Assembly: GCA_023417785.1 (NCBI GenBank)
Contig: JAEZEH010000077.1
Coordinates: 1 to 64,000 of the forward strand
Source: Bacteroidota bacterium
Lineage (GTDB): Bacteria; Bacteroidota; Bacteroidia; Cytophagales; Cyclobacteriaceae
Length of the DNA stretch: 64,000 bases
Reading direction: 5' to 3'
The translations under genes and the position numbers were made by a program. The notes below the pieces were generated by a model that saw only the letters and a list, made by a program, of their open reading frames with translations, did not search any database and had not been told where the DNA came from. Positions 36,830 to 44,736 of this stretch are shown here, piece by piece (position 1 is the stretch's first letter; the number at the start of each line of letters is the position of its first letter).

Positions 36830-39640
36830 ATGAAAAACAAATTCCTCCTTAGCATTATCACATTTTTACTTATTACAAGTTGGGCACATGCCCAGCAGAA
36901 CTTGGACGAAAAACTCCCTGTCGACCCGAAAGTTAAAACCGGCAAGTTGAAAAACGGCCTCACCTATTATATCCGGCATAATTCAAGGCCGGAAAATAAA
37001 GTGGAACTCCGGCTTGTCGTGAATGCCGGCTCTATTCTGGAAGATGATGACCAGCAAGGTCTGGCGCACTTTACTGAACATATGGCGTTCAACGGGACAA
37101 AGAACTTTCAGAAAAATGACCTCGTATCTTTCCTTCAATCCATAGGTGTCGAATTCGGTGCTGACCTGAATGCATACACGGGCTTTGATGAAACCGTATA
37201 CATTCTTCCAATTCCAACGGAGAAAAAAGAAAATGTCGAGAAGGGATTCCAGATTCTTGAAGACTGGGCCAGTACTATTGGTTTCGAGGATGCCGAAATT
37301 GATAAGGAACGCGGTGTCGTACTGGAAGAATCCCGCATTGGAAAGGGCGCTCAGGACCGCATGTTCCGCGCCGTCTATCCGAAGTTGTTCGAAGGATCAA
37401 AATACGCCGAAAGACTTCCCATCGGAAAGGATGAAATTCTGAAGAATTTCAAGTACGACGTGATCAAACGTTTTTACCGCGATTGGTACCGGCCCGATCT
37501 GATGGCCGTAGTTGTCGTTGGCGACCTCGACCCCGCAGAAGCTGAAACCTACATCAGAAAACATTTCGAACATCTCAAGAACCCGGCAAATCCACGGCCG
37601 CGCGAGGAGGCAAGTGTTCGCGGACGAACCAAATCAGAAGGCATTGTAGTTACCGACCCTGAAGCGACGAATCACGTTGTCGAAGTACATTATTCTTATA
37701 AGAAAGAAAAGAAAGAAGAAACGATTGGGGATTATCGTGAATATCTTGTGAGGAGATTGTTTACTTCAATGCTTAGCCAGCGCATGCAGGAGTTGACACA
37801 AAAGGCAGAACCACCTTTCGTTTTCGGAGGAACTTTCATCGGCGGATATGCCAGGGGTTATGAAGAGTTTCAAAGTCTGGCGTACCTCGGCCAGGGGGGC
37901 GTTGAACCCGCGTTGAACGCCCTGATAGTCGAGAACGAACGCGCCCGCAAATTCGGTTTCACCGAACCCGAACTTGAACGCACCAGGAAAATGTTGCTTA
38001 AATCAATTGAACGGAGTTATAACGAACGGGATAAGACCGAGTCCGGAAACCTGGTGGATGAATACGTTCGACACTTTCTTTCACACGAGCCCATTCCAGG
38101 AATTGAAAACGAATTCAAATACTACAATGATTTCATTGAACGGATATCACTCGAAGAAGTGAACAAGTATGCCGCGGCCACAGTACCAGCAGACACTGAG
38201 AACAAACTCGTTGTCCTCACCGGACCTGAAAAAGCCAGTTTCGAAATCCCTACCGGTGAAGAGTTGCTTGCGATGGCCGAAAAAGCTGCGCAAGCAGAGG
38301 TGCTTGCCTATGAGGAAAAATCCGTTGCCGCCGCGTTGATGGAATCGCTCCCGACGGCTGGAAAAATTACGGCTGAAAAACAAAACAAGGCAATAGGAAC
38401 CACTGAGCTGACTCTCGGGAACGGTGTAAAAGTCATTCTCAAGCCAACCGATTTCAAGAATGATCAGGTGGTAATGAGTGCGACCCGCTTCGGAGGACAG
38501 TATCTTTTTGATGTAAAGGATCGCTTCAGCGCGGAGTATGCGTCAACGGTTGTCGGTCAAATGGGCATTGGTGATTTTTCGCCCGTAGATCTAAGGAAAG
38601 TCCTGGCCGGAAAAAATGCCAATGTTTCTCCGCGGCTCGGCCCCATCTCAGAAACACTTAGCGGGGGCAGCAGCGCCAATGATATTGAGGCGATGCTTCA
38701 ACTGGTTCACCTTTACTTTACAGCTCCGCGCGAAGACAAGGAATTATTTCAGTCTTTTGTTTCCAAGCAACAGGCCCTCTACCAGAATATGATGTCGGAT
38801 CCGCAATTCACGTTTCAGGATTCAATTGTTAAAATTCTGTACAAGAACCATCCATGGGCACCGCAGTTGCCACGACCTGAAAACTTTGCACAAATCGACC
38901 TTGAGAAATCAATGAGGATGTACCGTGAACGTTTTGGGGATGCCAGCGGATTCACCTTTGTGTTAGTCGGAAAATTCGACGTTGCGGAAATCAAACCTTT
39001 GCTCGCCACTTACCTTGGAAGCCTCCCCGCCAAGGGTGCAAAGCCGGCGTATAAAGATTCAGGTGTTCGGCCTGTTAAAGGTGTCGTAAAGAAAGAAGTG
39101 AAGAAAGGTACTGAACAGAAAAGCTTTATCCGGATGTTCTGGAACGGGGAAGCACCATATTCTCCCGAGGAGCAGCTGAAGCTTCAGGCGCTGACTGAAG
39201 TGATGAACATCAAGTTGATTGAAAACCTTCGTGAAGAACTTGGTAGCATTTACGGTGGAGGAATGTTTGGTAATCTTAGCAAGCATCCCTACAACAGTTT
39301 CAGTCTGGGCGTATCGTTGCCTTGTGGACCGGAGAATGTTGACGCGTTGATTAAGGCCACTCATGAACAAATTGAAAAGATGAAAGCCAGCGGACCTTCG
39401 GAGGATGACCTGAACAAAGTGAAGGAAACGTGGCGCCAGCAGCATGAGGTCAACTTGAAAGACAACTCATTCTGGGCGCGCCAGTTAATCCAGAGTATTG
39501 AAACCGGAACGGATCCGGAGCGCGTCCTGACTTTCGAAGAGCGGGTGAAAGCGCTTACACCAAAAGATGTACAGGCTACGGCGAAGAAATATCTCGATAT
39601 GAAGAACTACGTACAGGTGGTGCTGTATCCGGAAAAATAA
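36830..39640 (+). CDS. Secreted M16 zinc metalloprotease (two-domain)
   Basis: The 936-residue protein has a signal peptide (MKNKFLLSIITFLLITSWAHAQ) and two M16 halves, as in pitrilysin-type enzymes. The first half carries the inverted zinc motif HFTEH (His80, Glu83, His84) and the downstream Glu region EIDKERGVVLEESR, so it should be active. The second half (from about 510) lacks the motif and ends in the substrate-closing segment LREELGSIYGGGMFG. It probably degrades peptides in the periplasm. It is followed by an intrinsic terminator. Its relation to the dead M16 protein at 5.0 kb is not known. Confidence 0.92.
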   Translation: MKNKFLLSIITFLLITSWAHAQQNLDEKLPVDPKVKTGKLKNGLTYYIRHNSRPENKVELRLVVNAGSILEDDDQQGLAHFTEHMAFNGTKNFQKNDLVSFLQSIGVEFGADLNAYTGFDETVYILPIPTEKKENVEKGFQILEDWASTIGFEDAEIDKERGVVLEESRIGKGAQDRMFRAVYPKLFEGSKYAERLPIGKDEILKNFKYDVIKRFYRDWYRPDLMAVVVVGDLDPAEAETYIRKHFEHLKNPANPRPREEASVRGRTKSEGIVVTDPEATNHVVEVHYSYKKEKKEETIGDYREYLVRRLFTSMLSQRMQELTQKAEPPFVFGGTFIGGYARGYEEFQSLAYLGQGGVEPALNALIVENERARKFGFTEPELERTRKMLLKSIERSYNERDKTESGNLVDEYVRHFLSHEPIPGIENEFKYYNDFIERISLEEVNKYAAATVPADTENKLVVLTGPEKASFEIPTGEELLAMAEKAAQAEVLAYEEKSVAAALMESLPTAGKITAEKQNKAIGTTELTLGNGVKVILKPTDFKNDQVVMSATRFGGQYLFDVKDRFSAEYASTVVGQMGIGDFSPVDLRKVLAGKNANVSPRLGPISETLSGGSSANDIEAMLQLVHLYFTAPREDKELFQSFVSKQQALYQNMMSDPQFTFQDSIVKILYKNHPWAPQLPRPENFAQIDLEKSMRMYRERFGDASGFTFVLVGKFDVAEIKPLLATYLGSLPAKGAKPAYKDSGVRPVKGVVKKEVKKGTEQKSFIRMFWNGEAPYSPEEQLKLQALTEVMNIKLIENLREELGSIYGGGMFGNLSKHPYNSFSLGVSLPCGPENVDALIKATHEQIEKMKASGPSEDDLNKVKETWRQQHEVNLKDNSFWARQLIQSIETGTDPERVLTFEERVKALTPKDVQATAKKYLDMKNYVQVVLYPEK

Positions 39641-39658
39641 TCCAACGATGGGAGATAA

Positions 39659-39696
39659 AGCGGGACCTTACTAAAATAGGGACCCGCTCTTTTTTG
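39659..39696 (+). terminator. Intrinsic terminator after the M16 protease gene
   Basis: AGCGGG pairs with CCCGCT across an imperfect, A/T-rich loop, followed by CTTTTTT. It lies 19 nt after the stop, between two convergent genes. Confidence 0.7.
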
Positions 39697-39701
39697 GTTT
39701 A

Positions 39702-42098
39702 TCATTCGTAGCGCAGAGACTTGACAGGGTTAGCGACGGCAGCACGGAATGATTTGTATCCAACCGTTGTAAGCGCGATCACTATGGTTACAAGAAGGGC
39801 CGTTAAGAAAATTGATGGACTCAAGGGAATACGGTAGGCAAATTCGTTCAGAAATTGTTCCATTACAAACCATCCCAACGGGATAGCTAACAGAAATCCA
39901 ACAAGGATCAATCTCACATAGCTCCATCCGAACGTAATCAGTATATTTTCCACTGAGGCTCCGAGTACCTTTCTGACACCAATTTCCTTCGTTTTTTGAT
40001 TTGTCATGAACGATACCAGACCAAACAGTCCAAGGCAACCGATGAATATTGCAATAGACGTAAACAATGTGAGAAGGCTTGTTATTCTGCGTTGGCCATC
40101 GTAAAAAGATCGTATGTTTTCTTCCAGGAAGGTGTATTCAAACAATTGATCGGGATAGGCTTCTTCCCAGCGCTGCTTTACAGCTTCAACTACTTCCGCC
40201 ACATGCGTCGTGTTAACTTTGATAGCCATCGTTTTGTAGTGTCGCGCGCTGTTGAAAAGCAACGTGGGCTCAATCTTGTTTTGCAGCGAAGCTGTGTTGA
40301 AGTCTTTCACGACTCCAAGCACCGGATAGTCTCGCCGGTAAAGCGTTACCATCGTACCAACAAGGTCCTCCGGATTCTCAAAGCCGGAGAGCCTGGCGAA
40401 ACTTTCATTGGCCACCACGCCGCTGAGCGTGTCGCGATCTTCAACATTTCGGCCTGCCAATAGCTTCAGCCTGAATACATCGAGGTAATCATCATCCACT
40501 TGTTTGTACTGAGTGGTGTACTCGTTGGCATCACCTTGTAAAAGAAATCCGGTTTTGTTCACCTCTCCCGAAAAAGGTGCCGCACTCCCCAGCGCAATCC
40601 CTTCAATTCCCGCGAGCCCGGATAACTCCGCCTTTAACGTTTTTCTTATACTAATATTTTGTTCATTATTTCCCTGACCACCAGGCATGGGCACAACAAG
40701 AATCGCATCCTTAACGAAACCGAGGTCTTTTTCGAGAAAGAAATCTGTCTGCCGGATCAAGACAATCGTTCCGATAATAAAGAACTGTGAAATAAAAAAC
40801 TGAAAGACCACCAAAGCGCTTCGCAGGTAAAAACCGCCGGAAGCTTTGTTGGCGATCTTGTTCTTGAGAGCCAGCGCCGGACTATACGATGATACAACCA
40901 TTGCCGGATAGAACCCCGAGAATAGCGAAACGAAAACCAGAATCACCACCAGGAACACTATCATGGTCGGGTTCGAAGCAAGATCGAGATTAAGGTTCAG
41001 CCCAAGAAAAGGGTTGACAAAGCTCAACGCAAGTTGAGTCAGGGCCAGCGAACATACCATAGCGATACAGGTAACGAGGGTAGTTTCACCCAGAAATTGA
41101 AACACCAGTTGCATACGCGTACTTCCCATTGTTTTTCTTACACCAACTTCCTTCGAACGTTTTATGGCATCGGCGGTGGCGAGGTTGATGAAATTTATAC
41201 ATGCGGTGAGTACCAGTATAGCTGCAATAACGCCCAGCACGTATAGCATCGGCCTGGGGATCGTTTGATATGTATACGTTTCAAAGCGGGTATCGAAATG
41301 GAAGTCGGTCAGCGGAAACACCAGGAACTGCCCTTTGTGATCATCGCCGCGGTACTTTTTGGTAAACGGTAACAACCGCGCCTGAACATCCTCAATGCGT
41401 TTATTCTCTTTCAACAGGAAATAGCAATGTTCGTCACTCCAGATGCTGTTCCAGCCTTTCTCGTCGTTGCGCGTTTTAACGGTTATGTAGGATAACATCA
41501 AATCGAAGGGCAGATCGGTATTCTCGGGCGGATTGGTCATCACAGCGGAAATACTATAGCTGTGATCGCCGAACTCAATAACCTTTCCCAAAACATCCGT
41601 GGTATTGAAATACTTCGCAGCAAGGCGAGTCGAAATAACAGCCTTGTTCGGCTCGTCAAGTGACGTTTGCGCATCCCCGGCCAGAATAGGCTGGTCGAAT
41701 ATTCTGAAATAGGCGGATTCGCCAAAGACCACACCGCCCTCCTCTACGTATTTTGCATCCGGTTTTCCGGGTTGTGGTACGCGTATCAGGGCATTGGCCC
41801 TATATGATGTAAACAAAACCTCTTCGGCCTCCGGGAAATCGTTCGTAAACGCATCGCGCAGCGGCGCAGCTACTCCCGCGTGGAACGTCATATTCCCATT
41901 ATCCTCTCCTTGATATACGATTCGGTAGATCCGGTCCTTTTTCTTATGATATTGGTCAAAACTGGAATGGTGAGAGATCAGGAGCATCAGAATGATACTG
42001 CATGTGATCCCCAAGGTGAGCCCGGAGAGGTTTAACAAGGCACTCGTTTTTTCGCGGAACAGATTGCGAAAAGCACTTTTTAGATAGTTTCTGATCAT
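39702..42098 (-). CDS. MacB/FtsX-type ABC transporter permease
   Basis: The 798-residue inner-membrane protein has the Bacteroidota double-FtsX layout: one N-terminal helix (TSALLNLSGLTLGITCSIIL), a MacB-like periplasmic domain, three helices near 285-420, a second periplasmic domain and three C-terminal helices. Both cytoplasmic coupling regions are seen: KRSKEVGVRKTMGSTR and QKTKEIGVRKVLGAS. Such proteins work with a separate ATPase, which is not in this window, to pump or sense peptides and lipids at the envelope. Upstream are a candidate sigma-54 element, an overlapping -7-like box and a 7-4-7 palindrome. It converges with the M16 gene. Confidence 0.88.
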   Translation of the reverse strand: MIRNYLKSAFRNLFREKTSALLNLSGLTLGITCSIILMLLISHHSSFDQYHKKKDRIYRIVYQGEDNGNMTFHAGVAAPLRDAFTNDFPEAEEVLFTSYRANALIRVPQPGKPDAKYVEEGGVVFGESAYFRIFDQPILAGDAQTSLDEPNKAVISTRLAAKYFNTTDVLGKVIEFGDHSYSISAVMTNPPENTDLPFDLMLSYITVKTRNDEKGWNSIWSDEHCYFLLKENKRIEDVQARLLPFTKKYRGDDHKGQFLVFPLTDFHFDTRFETYTYQTIPRPMLYVLGVIAAILVLTACINFINLATADAIKRSKEVGVRKTMGSTRMQLVFQFLGETTLVTCIAMVCSLALTQLALSFVNPFLGLNLNLDLASNPTMIVFLVVILVFVSLFSGFYPAMVVSSYSPALALKNKIANKASGGFYLRSALVVFQFFISQFFIIGTIVLIRQTDFFLEKDLGFVKDAILVVPMPGGQGNNEQNISIRKTLKAELSGLAGIEGIALGSAAPFSGEVNKTGFLLQGDANEYTTQYKQVDDDYLDVFRLKLLAGRNVEDRDTLSGVVANESFARLSGFENPEDLVGTMVTLYRRDYPVLGVVKDFNTASLQNKIEPTLLFNSARHYKTMAIKVNTTHVAEVVEAVKQRWEEAYPDQLFEYTFLEENIRSFYDGQRRITSLLTLFTSIAIFIGCLGLFGLVSFMTNQKTKEIGVRKVLGASVENILITFGWSYVRLILVGFLLAIPLGWFVMEQFLNEFAYRIPLSPSIFLTALLVTIVIALTTVGYKSFRAAVANPVKSLRYE

Positions 42099-42126
42099 AA
42101 AATAAGTGAACCGTCAACGCCCAAAG

Positions 42127-42147
42127 GCGAAGGAAGTGCCAAATGTA
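42127..42147 (-). promoter_or_regulatory. Promoter region of the permease: overlapping sigma-54-like and -7-box elements
   Basis: On the minus strand TTGGCAC (42142-42136) followed by TCGC (42130-42127) gives the GG-N10-GC spacing of a sigma-54 -24/-12 promoter; TCGC departs from the preferred TTGC. TACATTTG (42147-42140) overlaps it and fits the housekeeping -7 box, but no -33 TTTG is seen. Either would start the mRNA 15-40 nt before ATG 42098. Confidence 0.4.
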
Positions 42148-42211
42148 AGATCTTCGTTTTCTCCGCGGAGAGGCGGATTGACGCATGCCGGGTGTACATA
42201 TTCTTTAAAAT

Positions 42212-42229
42212 TCGTCCGATTGCGGACGA
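42212..42229. promoter_or_regulatory. Palindrome upstream of the permease and the Cys-rich peptide gene
   Basis: TCGTCCG-ATTG-CGGACGA is a perfect 7-bp inverted repeat. It lies about 100 nt upstream of the predicted sigma-54-type start of the permease, a normal position for an activator site, and about 60 nt before the small plus-strand gene. A second, perfect 10-bp palindrome CTCCGCGGAG is at 42161-42170. Confidence 0.45.
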
Positions 42230-42276
42230 TTCGCGAACCAATTCCTTCGCCGAACGGTTAAGCTGAAAAAGAATCT

Positions 42277-42284
42277 TATTTTTG
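42277..42284 (+). promoter_or_regulatory. -7 box of the small Cys-rich gene
   Basis: TATTTTTG fits TAnnTTTG and ends only 4 nt before ATG 42289. Transcription would then start at or beside the ATG, giving a leaderless mRNA. Confidence 0.5.
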
Positions 42285-42288
42285 GGTC

Positions 42289-42456
42289 ATGCTACAGAGT
42301 CTCATCGTTCTGCTGATTTTCCTTGGAGCACTCGCGTATGTGGGGCGGATGGTTTACCGAAGCTTCCAAAGTCGTTCCGGCTGTTCGCAAGGATGTGGTA
42401 AATGTGCGATAGACTTTGACAAGATTTCGCGGGACCTTCAAAACAGAAAAGCCTGA
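42289..42456 (+). CDS. 55-residue Cys-rich single-pass membrane peptide (FeoB-associated-like)
   Basis: This short gene encodes MLQSLIVLLIFLGALAYVGR as a membrane helix, then a basic stretch, then CSQGCGKC (cysteines at 32, 36 and 39, CX3CX2C) and a charged tail. The layout resembles the small 'FeoB-associated Cys-rich membrane proteins' found beside ferrous iron transporters, though no feoB is visible here; that link is inference. The cysteines could bind iron or another metal, facing the cytoplasm if the positive-inside rule holds. A perfect -7 box is 4 nt upstream. Its stop is immediately next to the stop of the convergent radical SAM gene. Confidence 0.7.
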   Translation: MLQSLIVLLIFLGALAYVGRMVYRSFQSRSGCSQGCGKCAIDFDKISRDLQNRKA

Positions 42457-43479
42457 TCAGGCCCACACCTTAGTTCCTTCCGTACAATTCCGGCATATTT
42501 CAATTTCGTTACGCGAGCCCAGCAAGGTGGAACGAAACGTCCTGTATTTTTCACTTAGCCAGATTTCCCGGAACGGTTGCTTATTGAGATCGCCCATTTG
42601 AAATTGTGCATCCTTATCAAAGCAGCAGGGCACCACTTTTCCATCCCACGTAACAACGCTACTGTGCCACATCTTCCAGCAGTGATTAAGTAAACTGCTC
42701 TTTATCCGATAGCGCCCATCTGATCCTTTCGAATAGCGCGAGTACTTCTCATTCATGGGTATGAAGGGTGATCCTTTTTCGAATTCGTATATCTGCGCCG
42801 TTTTTAAGACTACCTCATCAATGCCTATGTGTTTGGCCAGCTTGTAAACCTCTGGTATCTCGTGTTCATTCTGTCTTACCACCAGGAATTGAAAGACTAC
42901 ATGCGGCGTTTTTGATTTCATCTTCCTTTTCCATTCAATAATTTTCGCCGCGCCGTCGAGCACTTTCTGCAATGAACCTCCTACGCGGTAGGATTCATAC
43001 GTCGCCTGCGTTGTCCCATCAATTGAGATAATGAGTCTGTCCAACCCTGAGGCTATTGTTTTCTCTGCCGTATCATCTTTGAGGAAATGTCCATTCGTGG
43101 ATGTGGCCGTATAAATTCCCTGCGAAGATGCGTAGCCAACCATATCGGTAAAAGCCGGATGAAGATAGGGCTCGCCCTGAAAGTAAAAGGTAAGCCACGT
43201 CAACGTGTCCTTCAGCTCGTCTATCGTTTGCCGGAAAAGCCCTTCACCCAGCATGCCCGTAGGGCGGGTAAAAGACCTCAGACCGCTCGGGCACTCCGGA
43301 CATCTCAGGTTACAGGAGGTAGTGGGCTCTATGGAAAGGGCAATGGGTAACCCATTGATCTGGGGCCGACCCGTGGCCCGCGATTGATAAAAGCTGGTCA
43401 AAACCCGAAATGCGTTAACGGATTTTTTCACCGTCAACTTTGATGCTAAATTAATCTGGTCGGTCCATCGTCCGGGCAT
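42457..43479 (-). CDS. Radical SAM protein with SPASM domain
   Basis: The 340-residue product has the radical SAM triad at Cys56, Cys60 and Cys63 (TTSCNLRCPECPSG) and a C-terminal SPASM region with VVPCCFD and ICRNC cysteines for extra iron-sulfur clusters. The order radical SAM then SPASM is typical of enzymes modifying peptides or other large substrates and of anaerobic sulfatase-maturase relatives. No precursor peptide or sulfatase gene is adjacent, except the convergent 55-residue Cys-rich peptide gene, which has a membrane helix and so is an unlikely precursor. The substrate is unknown. ATG 43479 gives a basic N-terminal extension of about 45 residues before the core. Confidence 0.88.
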   Translation of the reverse strand: MPGRWTDQINLASKLTVKKSVNAFRVLTSFYQSRATGRPQINGLPIALSIEPTTSCNLRCPECPSGLRSFTRPTGMLGEGLFRQTIDELKDTLTWLTFYFQGEPYLHPAFTDMVGYASSQGIYTATSTNGHFLKDDTAEKTIASGLDRLIISIDGTTQATYESYRVGGSLQKVLDGAAKIIEWKRKMKSKTPHVVFQFLVVRQNEHEIPEVYKLAKHIGIDEVVLKTAQIYEFEKGSPFIPMNEKYSRYSKGSDGRYRIKSSLLNHCWKMWHSSVVTWDGKVVPCCFDKDAQFQMGDLNKQPFREIWLSEKYRTFRSTLLGSRNEIEICRNCTEGTKVWA

Positions 43480-43503
43480 ACGGGCAAGATCAGGAATTGT
43501 CGT

Positions 43504-43511
43504 TATCTTTC
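43504..43511 (+). promoter_or_regulatory. -7-like box of the Lnb gene
   Basis: TATCTTTC differs from TAnnTTTG only at the last base and ends 18 nt before ATG 43530. It lies inside the longer frame from TTG 43497, arguing for the ATG start. Confidence 0.4.
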
Positions 43512-43529
43512 GAAAGCGTCTTGAAAATT

Positions 43530-44687
43530 ATGAAAAGAATCCTCATTGTCTTTCTTCTGGTACCTTTTCTTTCCATCGGGCAGAGCTTTCAGCTATCGGA
43601 ACATGCCGAAATCTCTGTAATAACCTGTGGGCCGTATCAGGGTGAGCTGTACTCCGCTTTTGGTCATAGCGCTTTCAGGGTACACGATCCGATAAATCAA
43701 TATGACGCTGCCTATAATTATGGCGTGTTCAATTTCAACCAACCCAACTTCTACCTGAATTTCGCCCGCGGCTACCTTTATTATCAACTTGGCGTTTACG
43801 ACTACCCCAGTTTTGAAAACGCCTATGTTTCCTATGACCGGTACGTGCACGAACAAGTATTGAATCTCACACCCGATCAGAAGCAGAAAATGTTCGACTA
43901 CCTTCAATGGAATGCACTTCCAGAAAATCAGCATTACCGGTACGATTACTTCTATAACAACTGCGCAACCAAAATGCGGGATGTCGTAGTACACATTCTG
44001 GGAGATGACATAAGATTCGATGGTTCTTATATAACTACAGACTACTCTATCCGTGAACTCACCGACATATATCTTAAGAAACAGCCGTGGGGGGATCTCG
44101 GAATTGACATTTGTCTGGGCCTGCCCATGGATAAGGACGCAACGCCGTACGAATACATGTTTTTGCCAGACTATGTTGAATCCGGCTTCGATCACGCGTT
44201 CATTCGTCGCGATGGCGGGGAGGTGCCCGCTGTGAAAACTAAGAACATTATATTTGACTCCCGTGAACAGGTGGCGTCACGGCGTCTGTACACTCCGTTG
44301 ATCGTTTTCATCATATTCTTTCTGGGAGCACTTTTTCTGACTTACCGGGATCTGCGGACTGGCAGGCTCACCAAATGGTTCGATGTATTACTCTTCGGTG
44401 TTACGGGAACAATTGGCGTACTCCTGTTCTATCTTTGGGTTTTCACAGACCACAATGCTGCCGCCAACAATCTCAATATTATTTGGGCGCTGCCTTTACA
44501 TCTGGTGGCTGTTATTGCCTTTATCCGAAATCCCCGATGGCTGAGGTACTACTTTGGGGCGGTGGCAGGCCTTTCGCTTATCCTTTTGGTGATATGGTTC
44601 GGTTTACCGCAAAAGTTGCATTATTCCCTCATTCCGCTGGTGATGGCGCAGGGAGCAAGGGCTTTCGCAGAATACAGGCTGAGATAA
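43530..44687 (+). CDS. lnb: DUF4105 / Lnb-type protein, probable lipoprotein N-acyltransferase
   Basis: From ATG 43530 the product is 385 residues: a signal peptide (MKRILIVFLLVPFLSIGQS), a periplasmic domain of about 230 residues and four C-terminal membrane helices. The periplasmic part has the family pattern AFGHSAFRV with His46 and NNCATKMRD with Cys145, a His/Cys pair like that of NlpC/P60-fold enzymes. A Bacteroides protein of this family was shown to N-acylate lipoproteins (Lnb); transfer of that function here is inference. The gene has its own -7-like box and shares its 3' hairpin with lpd. Confidence 0.75.
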   Translation: MKRILIVFLLVPFLSIGQSFQLSEHAEISVITCGPYQGELYSAFGHSAFRVHDPINQYDAAYNYGVFNFNQPNFYLNFARGYLYYQLGVYDYPSFENAYVSYDRYVHEQVLNLTPDQKQKMFDYLQWNALPENQHYRYDYFYNNCATKMRDVVVHILGDDIRFDGSYITTDYSIRELTDIYLKKQPWGDLGIDICLGLPMDKDATPYEYMFLPDYVESGFDHAFIRRDGGEVPAVKTKNIIFDSREQVASRRLYTPLIVFIIFFLGALFLTYRDLRTGRLTKWFDVLLFGVTGTIGVLLFYLWVFTDHNAAANNLNIIWALPLHLVAVIAFIRNPRWLRYYFGAVAGLSLILLVIWFGLPQKLHYSLIPLVMAQGARAFAEYRLR

Positions 44688-44709
44688 AAAAAGCATCGAA
44701 ACTCGATGC
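44686..44709 (-). terminator. Intrinsic terminator of the sucA-sucB-lpd operon
   Basis: GCATCGA and TCGATGC pair with a 3-nt loop and on the minus strand are followed by seven T. It lies 28 nt after the lpd stop. The plus-strand lnb stop codon overlaps its T-run, so it may weakly end lnb mRNA as well. Confidence 0.85.
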
Positions 44710-44736
44710 TCCTGGAACTTCTCTTTTATTCGGAGA

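Noticed and set aside
42457..43479. Radical SAM/SPASM gene plus the 55-residue Cys peptide as a RiPP system
   Set aside because: The peptide has a membrane helix and no leader/core pattern, is transcribed convergently from its own promoter, and no exporter or protease is paired with it. A peptide-modification pathway is not supported.
43593..44195. Minus-strand open frame of 200 codons
   Set aside because: Mirror of the Lnb-type gene; it arises from codon bias opposite the real gene.
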